Assembly: GCA_014656495.1 (NCBI GenBank)
Contig: BNCN01000002.1
Span: 186,001-250,000, forward strand
Direction of reading: 5' to 3'
DNA from: Comamonas sp. KCTC 72670
Lineage (GTDB): Bacteria > Myxococcota > Myxococcia > Myxococcales > Myxococcaceae
DNA: 64,000 nt
The translations under genes and the position numbers were made by a program. Shown here one piece after another: positions 46,314 to 55,370 of the stretch. The notes under the pieces were generated by a model. The model had not been told where the DNA came from. It worked only from the letters and a program-made list of their open reading frames with translations, and ran no database searches. Every line of letters starts with the position of its first letter. The first letter of the stretch is position 1.

Positions 46314-46332
46314 TTGTTAGGCGTGCTAACAA
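46314..46332. promoter_or_regulatory. LysR-type operator palindrome
   Basis: TTGTTAG (46314-46320) and CTAACAA (46326-46332) form a perfect 7-bp inverted repeat with a 5-bp spacer in the 83-bp gap between divergent SDR and lysR genes. It holds the T-N11-A pattern of LysR operators and sits 8 bp upstream of the lysR ATG, which fits autoregulation and control of the SDR gene. Confidence 0.7.
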
Positions 46333-46340
46333 ATCGGGCC

Positions 46341-47228
46341 ATGAGCGAGGACTTCGCCGGGTTACGAGAGCTCCTCCTGGTCGCGGAGAAGCGCAGCTTC
46401 ACGGCCGCGGCCGCGGCGTTGCGGGTCACCCCGTCGGCGGTGAGTCAGGCCATTGGCGCGCTGGAGGAGCGCTTGCGCATCCGGCTGGTTCAGCGCACCA
46501 CGCGCAGCGTGAGCCTGACCGAGGCGGGGGCGCGCTTCGTCGCCGAGCTCCGTCCGGCCATGGAGAACGTTCACGGTGCCTTCGCGGTGCTCGAAGACGC
46601 GAGGGGCCGGCCTTCGGGGACGCTGCGCCTCAATGTCCCCCGGCTGGCGCTCGGGCCCGTCATCAAGCCGATGCTCGGGCGTTTCCTCACCGCGCATCCC
46701 GAAGTGCGCATCGACGTCACGCTCGATGATGGCTTGAGCGACATCGTCGCGGAGGGGTGCGACGCCGGCATCCGCCTGGGAGAGCGGCTCGACCGGGACA
46801 TGGTCGCGGTGCCCATCACCGGCAGCTTGCGCATGGCCGTGGTCGGCGCGCCCGCCTACTTCGACGGGCATCCGAAGCCACGGCACCCGCGTGAGCTCGC
46901 CGCCCACGACTGCATCAATTACCGGCACGTCACGGGCCGCCACATCGCCCGCTGGGAGTTCGAGGTGGAGGGCCGCGAGCTCACCGTCGCGGTCGACGGC
47001 CGCGTCGTCACCAACGACAACGAGGTGATGGTGCTCGCGGCGCTCGACGGGCTGGGGCTCGCCTACGTCATGGAGCACTCCGTGGCCGAGCACCTCGCGG
47101 CGAAGCGGCTCGTCCGGGTGCTCACGCGCTACTGCCCGAGCTTCCCCGGGCTCTACCTCTACTACCCGAACCGGAAGAACCTCGCCCCCAAGCTGCGGGC
47201 GTTGGTCGACTTCCTGCGCGTGCGTTGA
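46341..47228 (+). CDS. LysR-family transcriptional regulator
   Basis: This 295-residue regulator has an N-terminal winged HTH (FAGLRELLLVAEKRSFTAAAA... with VTPSAVSQAIGALEERL) and a C-terminal substrate-binding domain (about 90-290) typical of the CrgA-like LysR branch that often controls oxidoreductases. I place the start at 46341, because an upstream in-frame ATG at 46308 would put the perfect palindrome (46314-46332) inside the coding region. It is divergent from the SDR gene, the usual arrangement for a LysR regulator and its target. The 3' end is 10 bp from the convergent sigma-54 activator gene. Confidence 0.94.
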   Translation: MSEDFAGLRELLLVAEKRSFTAAAAALRVTPSAVSQAIGALEERLRIRLVQRTTRSVSLTEAGARFVAELRPAMENVHGAFAVLEDARGRPSGTLRLNVPRLALGPVIKPMLGRFLTAHPEVRIDVTLDDGLSDIVAEGCDAGIRLGERLDRDMVAVPITGSLRMAVVGAPAYFDGHPKPRHPRELAAHDCINYRHVTGRHIARWEFEVEGRELTVAVDGRVVTNDNEVMVLAALDGLGLAYVMEHSVAEHLAAKRLVRVLTRYCPSFPGLYLYYPNRKNLAPKLRALVDFLRVR

Positions 47229-47238
47229 GCGCGGCGCC

Positions 47239-48633
47239 CTACAGCAGGCCGTACTCCTCCAGCTTGTTGTAGAGCGTGCGCCGGCTGATGCCGAGCAGCC
47301 GCGCCGCCAGCGTCCGGTTGTCCCCCGCGCGCTTGAGCGCGTCCGCCATGGCCTGCCGCTCCATCTCCTTGCGCTGGGATTCCAGCGTCCGGGCGGAGTC
47401 CGCGGCGGCGGTGGCGAACACGGGCACCTCGGCGGCGCTCACCGCGCTGGGAGCAGGGGACAGCCCCGGCTGCCGCGCCAGCTCCTGGAACACCTCCTGG
47501 CCGCCCAGCACCTGCGTGTCCGAGAGCACCACCAGCCGCTCCAGGAAGTTCTGGAGCTGGCGCACGTTGCCCGGCCACGGCTGGGCCCGGAGCGCCGCGA
47601 GCCCGTCCGCGGTGAGGGTGAAGGGCGGTCGCCCGTTCGTCTTCGCGTGGGCCTCGAGGAAGTGCCGGGCCAGCGGCTCGATGTCGTCCGGGCGCTCGCG
47701 CAGCGGCGGCAGCCACACCGGCACCACGTTGAGCCGGTAGAAGAGGTCCTCGCGGAAGCGGCCCTCCTTCACGCGCTCTTCCAGCGGCTGGTGCGTGGCC
47801 GCGACGAAGCGGACGTCCACCTTCACCGTCTGCGTGCCGCCCAGCCGCTCCAGCTCGCGCTCCTGGATGACGCGCAGGAGCTTCACCTGCACGGCGGGGG
47901 AGATGTCCCCCACCTCGTCGAGGAACAGCGTGCCGCCGTGGGCCAGCTCCACGCGCCCGGGCTTGCGCGTGGCGGCGCCGGTGAAGGCGCCCTTCTCGTA
48001 GCCGAACAGCTCGCTCTCCAGCAGCGTGTCCGGCAGCGCCGCGCAGTGCAGCTTCACGAAGGGGCCGTCGCGCCGGGGGCTGGCGTCGTGCACGGCCTTG
48101 GCCGCCAGCTCCTTGCCCGTGCCGGACTCTCCCCGCAGCAGCACCGTGGCGGTGCCGGCGGCGGCCTTCGCGAGGACGGCCTGCACGTCCGACATGGCCC
48201 GGCTGGAGCCGATGAAGCCGCCGGTGGCCCGCGCCTGCTGGCGTCCGTCGTCGCGGTGCGCGCGCAGCAGGGCCTTGCTGACGGTGAAGAGAATCTCCTC
48301 GCGGTCGAAGGGCTTGAGCACGAAGTCCGCGGCGCCCGCCTTCATCGCCTCCACCGCGAGCGGCACCGTGCCGTGCGCGGTGAGCAGGATGACGGGGATG
48401 TCCGGCCAGCCGCGCGACACCTCCGCGAGCACCTGGAGCCCGTCCATGCCGGGCATGCGCACGTCGCTCACCACCACGTCCACCGGCTTGCTGGCCAGCA
48501 GGGACAGGGCTTCTTGCCCATCCCGCGCCGAATACGTCGTCAGGCCCGCCTGCGTCAGCAGGGCGCCCAGCACCTTGGCCACGGCCGGGTCGTCGTCGAC
48601 CAGCAGCACGGTGCCCTTCAATGACTCGTTCAC
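47239..48633 (-). CDS. NtrC-family sigma-54-dependent response regulator
   Basis: This 464-residue regulator has a receiver domain (about 8-120, VLLVDDDP, phospho-acceptor in [13 protein letters not shown]), an AAA+ sigma-54 interaction domain (about 140-375) and a Fis-type HTH (about 425-460, [20 protein letters not shown]). The Walker A GESGTGKE, the sigma-54 contact loop GAFTGA and the Walker B-like GTLFLDEV are intact, so it should activate sigma-54 promoters after phosphorylation. The GTG start overlaps the histidine-kinase stop by 4 bp (GTGA), which points to coupled translation. Its targets are not identifiable here. Confidence 0.96.
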   Translation of the reverse strand: MNESLKGTVLLVDDDPAVAKVLGALLTQAGLTTYSARDGQEALSLLASKPVDVVVSDVRMPGMDGLQVLAEVSRGWPDIPVILLTAHGTVPLAVEAMKAGAADFVLKPFDREEILFTVSKALLRAHRDDGRQQARATGGFIGSSRAMSDVQAVLAKAAAGTATVLLRGESGTGKELAAKAVHDASPRRDGPFVKLHCAALPDTLLESELFGYEKGAFTGAATRKPGRVELAHGGTLFLDEVGDISPAVQVKLLRVIQERELERLGGTQTVKVDVRFVAATHQPLEERVKEGRFREDLFYRLNVVPVWLPPLRERPDDIEPLARHFLEAHAKTNGRPPFTLTADGLAALRAQPWPGNVRQLQNFLERLVVLSDTQVLGGQEVFQELARQPGLSPAPSAVSAAEVPVFATAAADSARTLESQRKEMERQAMADALKRAGDNRTLAARLLGISRRTLYNKLEEYGLL

Positions 48634-50162
48634 GCGGCTTCCCCCGCCTCTTCGCAGGCCCTGCTGTCGTCAATGGCCGGCAGGCGCATGCGAACCACCG
48701 TACCGCGCCCCTCCCGGCTTGTCAGGAGCACCTCGCCGCCGTGCGCCTCCACCACGCGCCGGACGAAGGCGAGCCCCAAGCCGCTGCCGGTGGCCTTGGT
48801 GGTGAAGAAGTCGTCGAAGGCGCGCTCGCGGGTGCGGGCGTCCATGCCTCCTCCGGTGTCCTCCACCTCCAGCGCCACGTCCGCGCCGTCCCGCAGCGCG
48901 CGCACGGTGAGGGTGCCGCCCTCCGGCATGGCCTCGCAGGCGTTGCGCACCAGGTTCTCCAGCGCGTTGGCCAGCAGGTCCTGGTCCCCCGCGCAGGCCG
49001 GCAGGGTGGGGGCCAGCTCGCGCAGGATGGTGACCTTGCCGGGGCTGGCGAAGGCCTGGAGCGACAGCACGCCCTCCACCAGCCGGTGCAGGTTCACGGG
49101 CCGTGGCAGGGGCTCCACGCGCGCCAGCCGTTGATACGTGTCCACCACGCGGTCCAGCCGCTCCACCTGCTCCAGCAGCAGGTCCAGGAACTCGCCGTGC
49201 CCGTCCCAGGGCCGCCCCTGCGCGTGCTCGACCTTGAGGTACTGCGCGGCGCCCTTCATCGCGGCGATGGGGTTCTTCAGGTCATGCGCCATCTGCGCGG
49301 AGAAGCGGCCCAGCGTGGCCAGCCGCTCCAGCCGTTCGTTCCGGCTGACGTAGGCGGTGACGCCCCGGCGCGTCGCGGCGACCAGGGCGAACGTCACCGC
49401 CGTGGTGCAGACGATGAGCGTGCCCGCCTGCGCGACGAAGAGCCGCACGACGGCCAGATAGGCCATCACGCCCAGCCCCGCGATGCCCGCCGCGTGCAGC
49501 GCGAGCCGGGGCGCGCCCAGGTCGTCGCCGAAGAGCCCGAAGCGCAGCGCCGCGGTGGCCATCACCGGCAGGCCCAGGAGCGTGCCCACGTGGCCCAGCC
49601 GCACCATCTCCAGACCCAGCTCCGCCGCCAGCTCCGTCATCAGCAGCGCCACCACCAGCGTCAGCCCCAGCAGCACCAGGCCCGCGCGCGCCCGCTCGTC
49701 CGGATGGCGCGAGCGCAGCACGTGCAGCCCCAGCAGCGCGAAGGCCCAGCCCATGACGAGGACGGTCAGCACGGTGACCGTGAGCCCGAAGCGCAGCGTG
49801 AGCAGGTGCGCTTCCAGGGACGGGGCGAACAGCGCGACCAGCATGGCCAGGGCCAGCACGCCGAAGACGGCGTAGGTGCCGTACATGGCCCAGGCGAGCC
49901 CGCGCCGCCGCCCCACGAAGGTCAGGATGAAGTGCAGCGTGAAGGGCACCGTCATCAGGCCCGCGGTGAAGCCCACCAGCCGCCAGCCGCCCTCGTCCGC
50001 GCGGACCCCCGCGAAGCCGCAGAAGTTCCACGTCGACAAGGCGATGCACAGCACCGACAGCGGCAGGGCCAGCGGGTTCTTGCCCACGCGCGCCAGCGCC
50101 AGCCCCGCCAGGGCGAGCTGGCCCGCGCAGGCCACCAGGCTGATCCACATCCCACCCGTCAT
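48630..50162 (-). CDS. Membrane sensor histidine kinase
   Basis: This 510-residue kinase has an N-terminal membrane region (about 5-265) of roughly seven to eight hydrophobic helices. A cytoplasmic H-box follows, MAHDLKNPIAAM (the phospho-accepting histidine), then an HATPase domain (about 395-500) with NALENLVRNACEAM, DTGGGM and GSGLGLAFVRRVVEAHGG. There is no recognised extracellular sensor domain, so the multi-helix region is probably the sensor. Its stop overlaps the NtrC-type regulator start by 4 bp, making that its cognate partner. It starts 21 bp after the stop of the MshEN-HEAT gene in the same direction. Confidence 0.95.
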   Translation of the reverse strand: MTGGMWISLVACAGQLALAGLALARVGKNPLALPLSVLCIALSTWNFCGFAGVRADEGGWRLVGFTAGLMTVPFTLHFILTFVGRRRGLAWAMYGTYAVFGVLALAMLVALFAPSLEAHLLTLRFGLTVTVLTVLVMGWAFALLGLHVLRSRHPDERARAGLVLLGLTLVVALLMTELAAELGLEMVRLGHVGTLLGLPVMATAALRFGLFGDDLGAPRLALHAAGIAGLGVMAYLAVVRLFVAQAGTLIVCTTAVTFALVAATRRGVTAYVSRNERLERLATLGRFSAQMAHDLKNPIAAMKGAAQYLKVEHAQGRPWDGHGEFLDLLLEQVERLDRVVDTYQRLARVEPLPRPVNLHRLVEGVLSLQAFASPGKVTILRELAPTLPACAGDQDLLANALENLVRNACEAMPEGGTLTVRALRDGADVALEVEDTGGGMDARTRERAFDDFFTTKATGSGLGLAFVRRVVEAHGGEVLLTSREGRGTVVRMRLPAIDDSRACEEAGEAA

Positions 50163-50183
50163 GGGGCGCTCCCGAGGCGGCGA

Positions 50184-53150
50184 CTAGAGCATGCCGAGCC
50201 GGCGCGCGTTGGCCGGCTCCACCGCCGCGGCTTCCCAGCGGCGCACCGCGTGCTCGCGCTCGGTTTCCGGGGCGTCCGCGTAGTACCCCAGCGTGTCGTG
50301 CAGCGCGCGGCTGAGCTCCTCGATGGCGGCCAGCCGCACGTCGAGCTCCCGGTGGCGGAGCGCGGAGATGAGCCAGTCCGCGCGGCGGCGGCTGCGGTTC
50401 TCCGCCCACCACGCCGACCACAGGCGCGGGTCGAACCCCAGCGTGGCGCGCGTCACCTCGCGCAGCGCCTCCGAGGCCGCCTGGGCGCACATCTCGTCGT
50501 CGCCCCCCGTGAGGCGGATGAGGCCCTCAATCGCGTCGCGGTCGTGCAGCGTGCCCAGGGCGCGCGCGGCCAGGGAGCGGCGCAGCGGGTCCTGGCTGTT
50601 GAGCTCGTGGCGGAGGTCGCGCAGGGCGGCGTCCAACCGGGGCAGCTGCTTGAGCGCGGCGGCGGCCACGCGCGCGGCGCTGGAGATGTCCGGCTCCAGG
50701 TCGAACAGGCCCCGCAGCACGCCGTCCACCAGCTCCACGTAGGGCAGGTTGCCGGCGGTGAGCAGCGCGAAGTAGCGCGTGTCCGCGTCCTGCGAGTCCA
50801 GCAGCGGCGACACGGCCTGCGCGGCGGGCCGGCCCAGGCGGGACAGCGCGCCGGGGATGGGGCCCAGCTCGTCCGCCTCGGGCAGCTCCACCACGGGCAG
50901 CCGGCTCCAGGCGGTGGGGCCGGGGAAGTGTTGCGCGAGCACGCGAGCGCTGGCCTCGGGCGAGCGCGCCAGCTCCGCCATGGCGTTGGCGCGCTGCGCG
51001 GCGTCCGGGCCCGTGAGGCGGCGCAGCAGCGGCGCGAAGTCCGGGGGCGGGCGCTCCTCCTGCGACTGGGCGCGGGGCGGCAGCGCGGCGGCGCGGCCCA
51101 TGTTGCCGGTGGCGCCTCGGCCGAAGAAGGGACTCCAGCCCAGCCCGGCGACCACCGCGGGCGCGGGAGCGGGCGCGGTGGCCACGGGCAGGTCCACGTC
51201 GATGGTCAGCTCCTCCTCGTCCGGCGTGCGCAGCTCGGCGCGCTGCTTGCGGAAGAGGATGAGCTCCTGGAAGGCCGCCGGCAGGTCCTGGCAGAACAGG
51301 ATGTAGTCGGACAGGCGGCGCTGGCTGATGGGCCGCTGGCCGCAGTCACCGTAGAGGATGGCCACGAGCCGGCCCTTCACCTCCACCGGGTACAGGAAGA
51401 CGGTGCGCGGCGCCTGGCGGCCGAACAGCTCCAGGTAGTGCCGCGTGAGCGCGTCCGGCGGCAGCGGGCCCGCGTAGCTGCCTCGGGTGACGGCCACCGT
51501 GCGGAACACGCTGCTGGCGTCGAGCGGGATGGACACCTGCGTGAGCGCTTCGCCCAGCATGCCCTCGCCGCGAGCCTCCAGGCCCGTGGCGCCGCCCCGT
51601 AGCACGGCGAACGCGGCGACGTAGTCGAAGGTCCGTCGGCCGAAGCGCAGCGCGACGTCGATGAGGCGGTCACGGTCCTTGGTGGCTTCCTTCAGCGCGG
51701 CGCGCGCCTGGGCCAGCGTCCAGTCCGGCGTGGCGTCCTGGCCCGCGGCGGTGGCGGCGGGACGGGGCTCCGGCGGTGGGGCGGACGCGGCCGGCTTGGG
51801 CCGCGCCGGAGGCGGGGCCTGCGTGGCGCCGGGGTTGGGGAAGACGAGGAACGCGGGCTCGCTGCGCGGAGGCGCCGCGGGCTTGGGCGGCGGCGCCACG
51901 GGCGTCGAGTACTGCAACGTGGGCGGCGCGGCCGGCTGCGCGGCGGCGGGCGGCCACACCTGCGGCGGGGCTGAGGCGGCGGGCGGCGCGGGGGGCCAGA
52001 GCTGAGGCGGGCCCGCGGGCGGCGCCACCGGCGCGGGGGCTCGGGCGCCCTGATGCGAGGAGGCTGCGGCGCCCTGATGCGAGGAGGCTGCTGCGCCCTG
52101 ATGCGAGGAGGCTGCGGCGCCGTGATGCGAGGAGGCTGCTGCGCCCTGATGCGAGGAGGCTGCGGCGCCGTGATGCGAGGAGGCTGCTGCGCCCTGCTGC
52201 GCGGACGGTGCCGACGCGCCGGTTCCGGATGGCGTGAGGACAGGCGGTCCACCGGCCGTCGCTTGGGGCGCGGGCGGCTGTGCGGGACGCGGTGCCTGCG
52301 GCACGCTTTGGGCGGCTGCGCCCGCGAACGGCAGCACCGGAATCTGCGCGGAAGGCGGGTTGGCGCGCTGCGCGGGGCGCGCGGGGGCCTCGGCCTGCGG
52401 CATGTTCAGCCGCAGCGGTGCCCGGACGAACGCGGGGGGCCCGGGCGGCGGCGGAAGTGGCTCGGGCGTGGCGGTGAGGGCCTCGGGGGGCGGGGGCGGC
52501 GGACGCACCGCGGCCGACGACGCGCTGGGTTGCGGCTTCGCGGCGCTGGGCGGCGGCGCGCTCACCTCCACCGGAAGCGGCTCCTCCGCGACGGAGCGGG
52601 CCAGCCGCTCCACCATGTCCACGCTGAGGGACTCTTCGTCGGCTGGGGGCGGCGGCGGTGGCTGGGCGGCCTGCTGGGCTTCCGGGTCCAACGACGCGGC
52701 GAGCCTGGCGAAGCGCGGGGCCAGCGGCTGGCGGTAGATGGTGGAGACCCACTCGCGGACGCGGACCTCGGTGGCCACCCACAGCTCGAGCGGCTTCCCC
52801 AGCAGGAAGCCCACCTCGTCGAGCTCCTTCTTCGGCACCGGGTAGCCGCTGGCGACGTGCAGCGTGTTGCCGTCGAGCGACAACGGCACCACGCACAGGC
52901 GCTCGGCGATCTTGGGTGGGATGAAGGAGGCGACTTCGGGATTGGGCTCGAAGTCCATCAGGTTCACCGGCATGAAGCCGGAGACCTCTCCGAGCATCGC
53001 GAGCACATCCTGCTCGGAGGCGACGCCCTGCTCCAACAACACGGAGTCGACTTGCCCGCCCAGGGACTGGTGCTGGCGCAGCACCTCCCCCGCCTTCTCC
53101 TGGGTGAGAAGCATGCGCGAGACGAGGAACTGGGCGAGACGGGCGGGCAT
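50184..53150 (-). CDS. MshEN domain / GAF-like / HEAT-repeat mosaic protein
   Basis: This 988-residue protein starts with an MshEN-like domain (about 2-145, RLAQFLVSRMLLTQEKAG and GGQVDSVLLEQGVASEQD). Its long Pro/Ala/Gln-rich linker (about 155-480) includes six tandem 8-residue repeats. A GAF-like globular domain (about 490-650) and HEAT-like helical repeats (about 690-985) complete it. There is no kinase or ATPase domain. The MshEN domain may bind c-di-GMP, so it could scaffold or feed a signal to the histidine kinase encoded 21 bp downstream. The RDD gene lies 52 bp upstream on the same strand. Domain borders are visual estimates. Confidence 0.82.
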   Translation of the reverse strand: MPARLAQFLVSRMLLTQEKAGEVLRQHQSLGGQVDSVLLEQGVASEQDVLAMLGEVSGFMPVNLMDFEPNPEVASFIPPKIAERLCVVPLSLDGNTLHVASGYPVPKKELDEVGFLLGKPLELWVATEVRVREWVSTIYRQPLAPRFARLAASLDPEAQQAAQPPPPPPADEESLSVDMVERLARSVAEEPLPVEVSAPPPSAAKPQPSASSAAVRPPPPPPEALTATPEPLPPPPGPPAFVRAPLRLNMPQAEAPARPAQRANPPSAQIPVLPFAGAAAQSVPQAPRPAQPPAPQATAGGPPVLTPSGTGASAPSAQQGAAASSHHGAAASSHQGAAASSHHGAAASSHQGAAASSHQGAAASSHQGARAPAPVAPPAGPPQLWPPAPPAASAPPQVWPPAAAQPAAPPTLQYSTPVAPPPKPAAPPRSEPAFLVFPNPGATQAPPPARPKPAASAPPPEPRPAATAAGQDATPDWTLAQARAALKEATKDRDRLIDVALRFGRRTFDYVAAFAVLRGGATGLEARGEGMLGEALTQVSIPLDASSVFRTVAVTRGSYAGPLPPDALTRHYLELFGRQAPRTVFLYPVEVKGRLVAILYGDCGQRPISQRRLSDYILFCQDLPAAFQELILFRKQRAELRTPDEEELTIDVDLPVATAPAPAPAVVAGLGWSPFFGRGATGNMGRAAALPPRAQSQEERPPPDFAPLLRRLTGPDAAQRANAMAELARSPEASARVLAQHFPGPTAWSRLPVVELPEADELGPIPGALSRLGRPAAQAVSPLLDSQDADTRYFALLTAGNLPYVELVDGVLRGLFDLEPDISSAARVAAAALKQLPRLDAALRDLRHELNSQDPLRRSLAARALGTLHDRDAIEGLIRLTGGDDEMCAQAASEALREVTRATLGFDPRLWSAWWAENRSRRRADWLISALRHRELDVRLAAIEELSRALHDTLGYYADAPETEREHAVRRWEAAAVEPANARRLGML
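52051..52194. repeat. Six tandem 24-bp in-frame repeats
   Basis: Six 24-bp units begin at 52051, 52075, 52099, 52123, 52147 and 52171, differing at only one or two bases. They encode the 8-residue unit GAAASSHQ or GAAASSHH in the linker of the MshEN/HEAT protein. Unit changes keep the frame, so linker length could vary between strains. Confidence 0.92.
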
Positions 53151-53202
53151 GTAGGGCGCGGCATCTTACGGCCGCGGCCGCAAGGCACAATGAGTCGGGG
53201 GT

Positions 53203-54831
53203 TCAGCTGGGTTGGACGACGAAGGTGGACGTCAGCTTGTCATGAAGCGTCTGCCCGCGCCGGTCGAAAAGCGCCATCCAGAAGCCACCGAGGAAGAAGA
53301 CGAAGGACACACTGGCCAGAAGGGCGCGCAGGATGGCTCGCCCCGGCGCTGGCGCCAGGCCATGAGTGTCGACCAGCCGAAGTCCCAGGAGCAGGCGGCC
53401 GAGCGTCCTGCCGTTCCAGAGGAAAGCGGCGACCGCGCAGTATACGAGCGCCAGGACCAGGACGAGGAAAAACCCGGGGATGAGGATGGTGTGGAGGGCC
53501 CGCAGCCACGACACGAACGCGTCGAGGCCGGACAGCCCCGCATCGGGCGACTTCATCCCCGTCACGGAGGAGGCGAGGGTGATGTAGAGCGCCGCCACGC
53601 CCGCGATGGCCGCCGTGTCGACGGAGAAGGAGAGCAGGCGCCGCCACAGCGCCGCCGGGCGGGCACGGACCTCCGAGGTCCCCGAGGCGGACTTCGTCTG
53701 GGCGGGGGCCACCCGGATCGCCTCGGAGCGGGCGACGCCCAGGGACACACCCGGGAGGAGGGGCTCCATCTGAGGCAGGCTCGAGGGAGCGGCAGGCTGC
53801 TCCATCTTGGGCAGGCCCGAGGGAGCAGGCGCGGCGGGCTGCTCCATCCGGGGCAGCCCCGAGGAGGCGACGGCCTGCGCGGCGGGCTGCTCCATCCGGG
53901 GCAGTCCCGAGGGCGTCGCGGGAGGTGTTGCCTGCGCGACGTGCGCCGGCCCGACGGGGGCAATGGACGGGGCCGCCATCTGTGCGGGAGCCTGGGGGCG
54001 CGGCGCCGGAGACACGGGCGGCGTGCCATAGGCGGGCGTCAGCGGTGAGCCGGTGGCAGCGGCGGCCGCGACGCGAGGCTGCGCAGGCGGAACCGCACCC
54101 GCTGCCGGCTGCGAGGGAGCGGCTGCGCGAGGCTGCGCGGCGACACCCGGCTGCCCTGCGTGGGCCTGCGCGGAGCCAGGCTGCTGGGCGGGAGCCGCGG
54201 CGCGGGGCGCACCGGCACCCGGAGCCGCGACGCGAGGCTGCGAGGGCGGAGGCGCACCGGCTGCGTGCTGCGAGGGAGCGGCTGCGCGAGGCTGCGCGGG
54301 AGGTGTCACACCGGCTGCGTGCTGCGCGGGCGCCGCGACGCGAGGCTGCGAGGGCGGAGGCGCACCGGCTGCGTGCTGCGCGGGCGCCGCGACACGAGGC
54401 TGCGCGGGCGGAACCGCACCCGCTGCCGGCTGCGCGGGAGCGGCAGCGCGAGGCTGCGCGGACTGTGGCGCACCGGCGCCAGGCTGCTGCGCGGGAGCGG
54501 CTGCGTGAGGCTGCGCGGCGCGGAGGGCCGCGGCACCGGGCTGCTGCAGCGGACGGGGCTGCGCGGCGCGAGGTGCCGCGGGGCCCGGGAGGGGCGTGGA
54601 GAGCGGCGCCACGGAGGGCGGAGGCGGCGGAGCGTGCTGCGCCAGGTCGGCGAAGGCCGGCGTGCCCGGGAGCGTGGACACCTCCTCCGGGCGCGGCTCG
54701 ATGCGGCGGTCGATGCGGATGTCGCGATCGAGCAGGCTGGGCAATCCCGGCGAGCGGGCCGTGACGGTGTCACAGCTGGGGCAGTCACCCACGGGTGGAA
54801 GCACGGCACCGCACTTGAGGCACTTGGACAA
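53203..54831 (-). CDS. Zinc-ribbon / repeat linker / RDD membrane protein
   Basis: This 542-residue protein has an N-terminal zinc ribbon (KCLKCGAV and GDCPSCDT), a long Pro/Ala/Gln-rich linker (about 60-390) with 18-residue repeats, and a C-terminal RDD domain (about 395-540). The RDD domain contributes several transmembrane helices, with RPAALWRRLLSFSVDT and the typical NGRTLGRLLLGLRLVD. RDD proteins are mostly of unknown function and some act in ion transport. The zinc ribbon and linker on the cytoplasmic side may bind partners. It is the first gene of the minus-strand run leading to the MshEN-HEAT protein, histidine kinase and activator. Confidence 0.88.
   Translation of the reverse strand: MSKCLKCGAVLPPVGDCPSCDTVTARSPGLPSLLDRDIRIDRRIEPRPEEVSTLPGTPAFADLAQHAPPPPPSVAPLSTPLPGPAAPRAAQPRPLQQPGAAALRAAQPHAAAPAQQPGAGAPQSAQPRAAAPAQPAAGAVPPAQPRVAAPAQHAAGAPPPSQPRVAAPAQHAAGVTPPAQPRAAAPSQHAAGAPPPSQPRVAAPGAGAPRAAAPAQQPGSAQAHAGQPGVAAQPRAAAPSQPAAGAVPPAQPRVAAAAATGSPLTPAYGTPPVSPAPRPQAPAQMAAPSIAPVGPAHVAQATPPATPSGLPRMEQPAAQAVASSGLPRMEQPAAPAPSGLPKMEQPAAPSSLPQMEPLLPGVSLGVARSEAIRVAPAQTKSASGTSEVRARPAALWRRLLSFSVDTAAIAGVAALYITLASSVTGMKSPDAGLSGLDAFVSWLRALHTILIPGFFLVLVLALVYCAVAAFLWNGRTLGRLLLGLRLVDTHGLAPAPGRAILRALLASVSFVFFLGGFWMALFDRRGQTLHDKLTSTFVVQPS
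54061..54520. repeat. Degenerate 54-bp in-frame repeats
   Basis: About eight units of near 54 bp encode an 18-residue pattern such as QHAAGAPPPSQPRVAAPA in the linker of the RDD protein. Several copies are nearly identical over 30 or more bases, for example around 54240-54290 and 54350-54400, which suggests repeated duplication. Confidence 0.78.
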
Positions 54832-54897
54832 CGGACTCCTCCGGCTGGACGACTGCTACATGAAAAAACAGGCATGAGCCGGGGGCAAGAAAAGTGC

Positions 54898-54938
54898 GAG
54901 CCCCCGAGGTCCCTCGCCCGAGGAACCGTCAGGGGCTC
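54898..54938 (-). terminator. Probable terminator of the GlsB-like gene
   Basis: On the minus strand GAGCCCC (54938-54932) pairs with GGGGCTC (54904-54898). The inner CCTCGGGCGAGG forms a second stem, and the structure is followed within 4 bases by TTTTCTT. It lies 55 bp after the GlsB-like gene stop. The U-rich run is imperfect. Confidence 0.5.
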
Positions 54939-54993
54939 GTCATGAGTCATGCGCGCGTCCGACAGGGGACGTGGCGTGGAGAGTCCTTCACTC

Positions 54994-55260
54994 TCAGGCA
55001 TGTACCCGTCGCCGGCCCGCTGCGCCCACCAGCAGGAGCACGACGATTGCGCCAATCACCGACATGATGATGCCCGAGGGCCGGATTTCGAAGAGCCGCC
55101 CATCGCGCTGGAACAGCGAGCCGACGAGGCCGCCCACGAGCGAGCCGACCATGCCCAGCAAGGTGGTGGCGACGAGCCCCATGCTCTGCTTCCCGGGGAG
55201 GATGGCGCGGGCGATGAGACCCGCGATGAGGCCGATGACGATGAATGCGATGATCCCCAT
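54994..55260 (-). CDS. GlsB/YeaQ/YmgE family membrane protein
   Basis: This 88-residue membrane protein has three hydrophobic helices and the family landmarks IAFIVIGLIAGLIARAILPGKQ and LLGMVGSLVGGLVG. Members are stress-induced and of unknown function, sometimes called transglycosylase-associated. The start at 55260 is chosen because AGGAGAG lies about 7 bases upstream; the ORF upstream of it has no such support. It is transcribed separately from rsmE, which ends 110 bp upstream on the same strand, with a hairpin between. Confidence 0.9.
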   Translation of the reverse strand: MGIIAFIVIGLIAGLIARAILPGKQSMGLVATTLLGMVGSLVGGLVGSLFQRDGRLFEIRPSGIIMSVIGAIVVLLLVGAAGRRRVHA

Positions 55261-55337
55261 GAGTGTCTCTCCTGTGTTGAGGGACCACACGGGGTCCCCT
55301 TCGGCAGAAAAGTAGGAATCATCTTTGGACAGTGTGA

Positions 55338-55356
55338 ACCGCCCTCTCCGGGCGGT
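55338..55356 (-). terminator. Hairpin after rsmE
   Basis: ACCGCCC (55338-55344) and GGGCGGT (55350-55356) form a perfect 7-bp stem with a 5-base loop, 15 bp beyond the rsmE stop. It lacks a U tract, so it is at best a partial terminator or transcript end. Confidence 0.45.
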
Positions 55357-55370
55357 CGGCAGCTCCCCTG

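Noticed and set aside
52051-52194. Regular 24-bp repeats as a possible CRISPR array
   Set aside because: The units are directly adjacent with no spacers and translate in frame within one gene, so they are coding tandem repeats.
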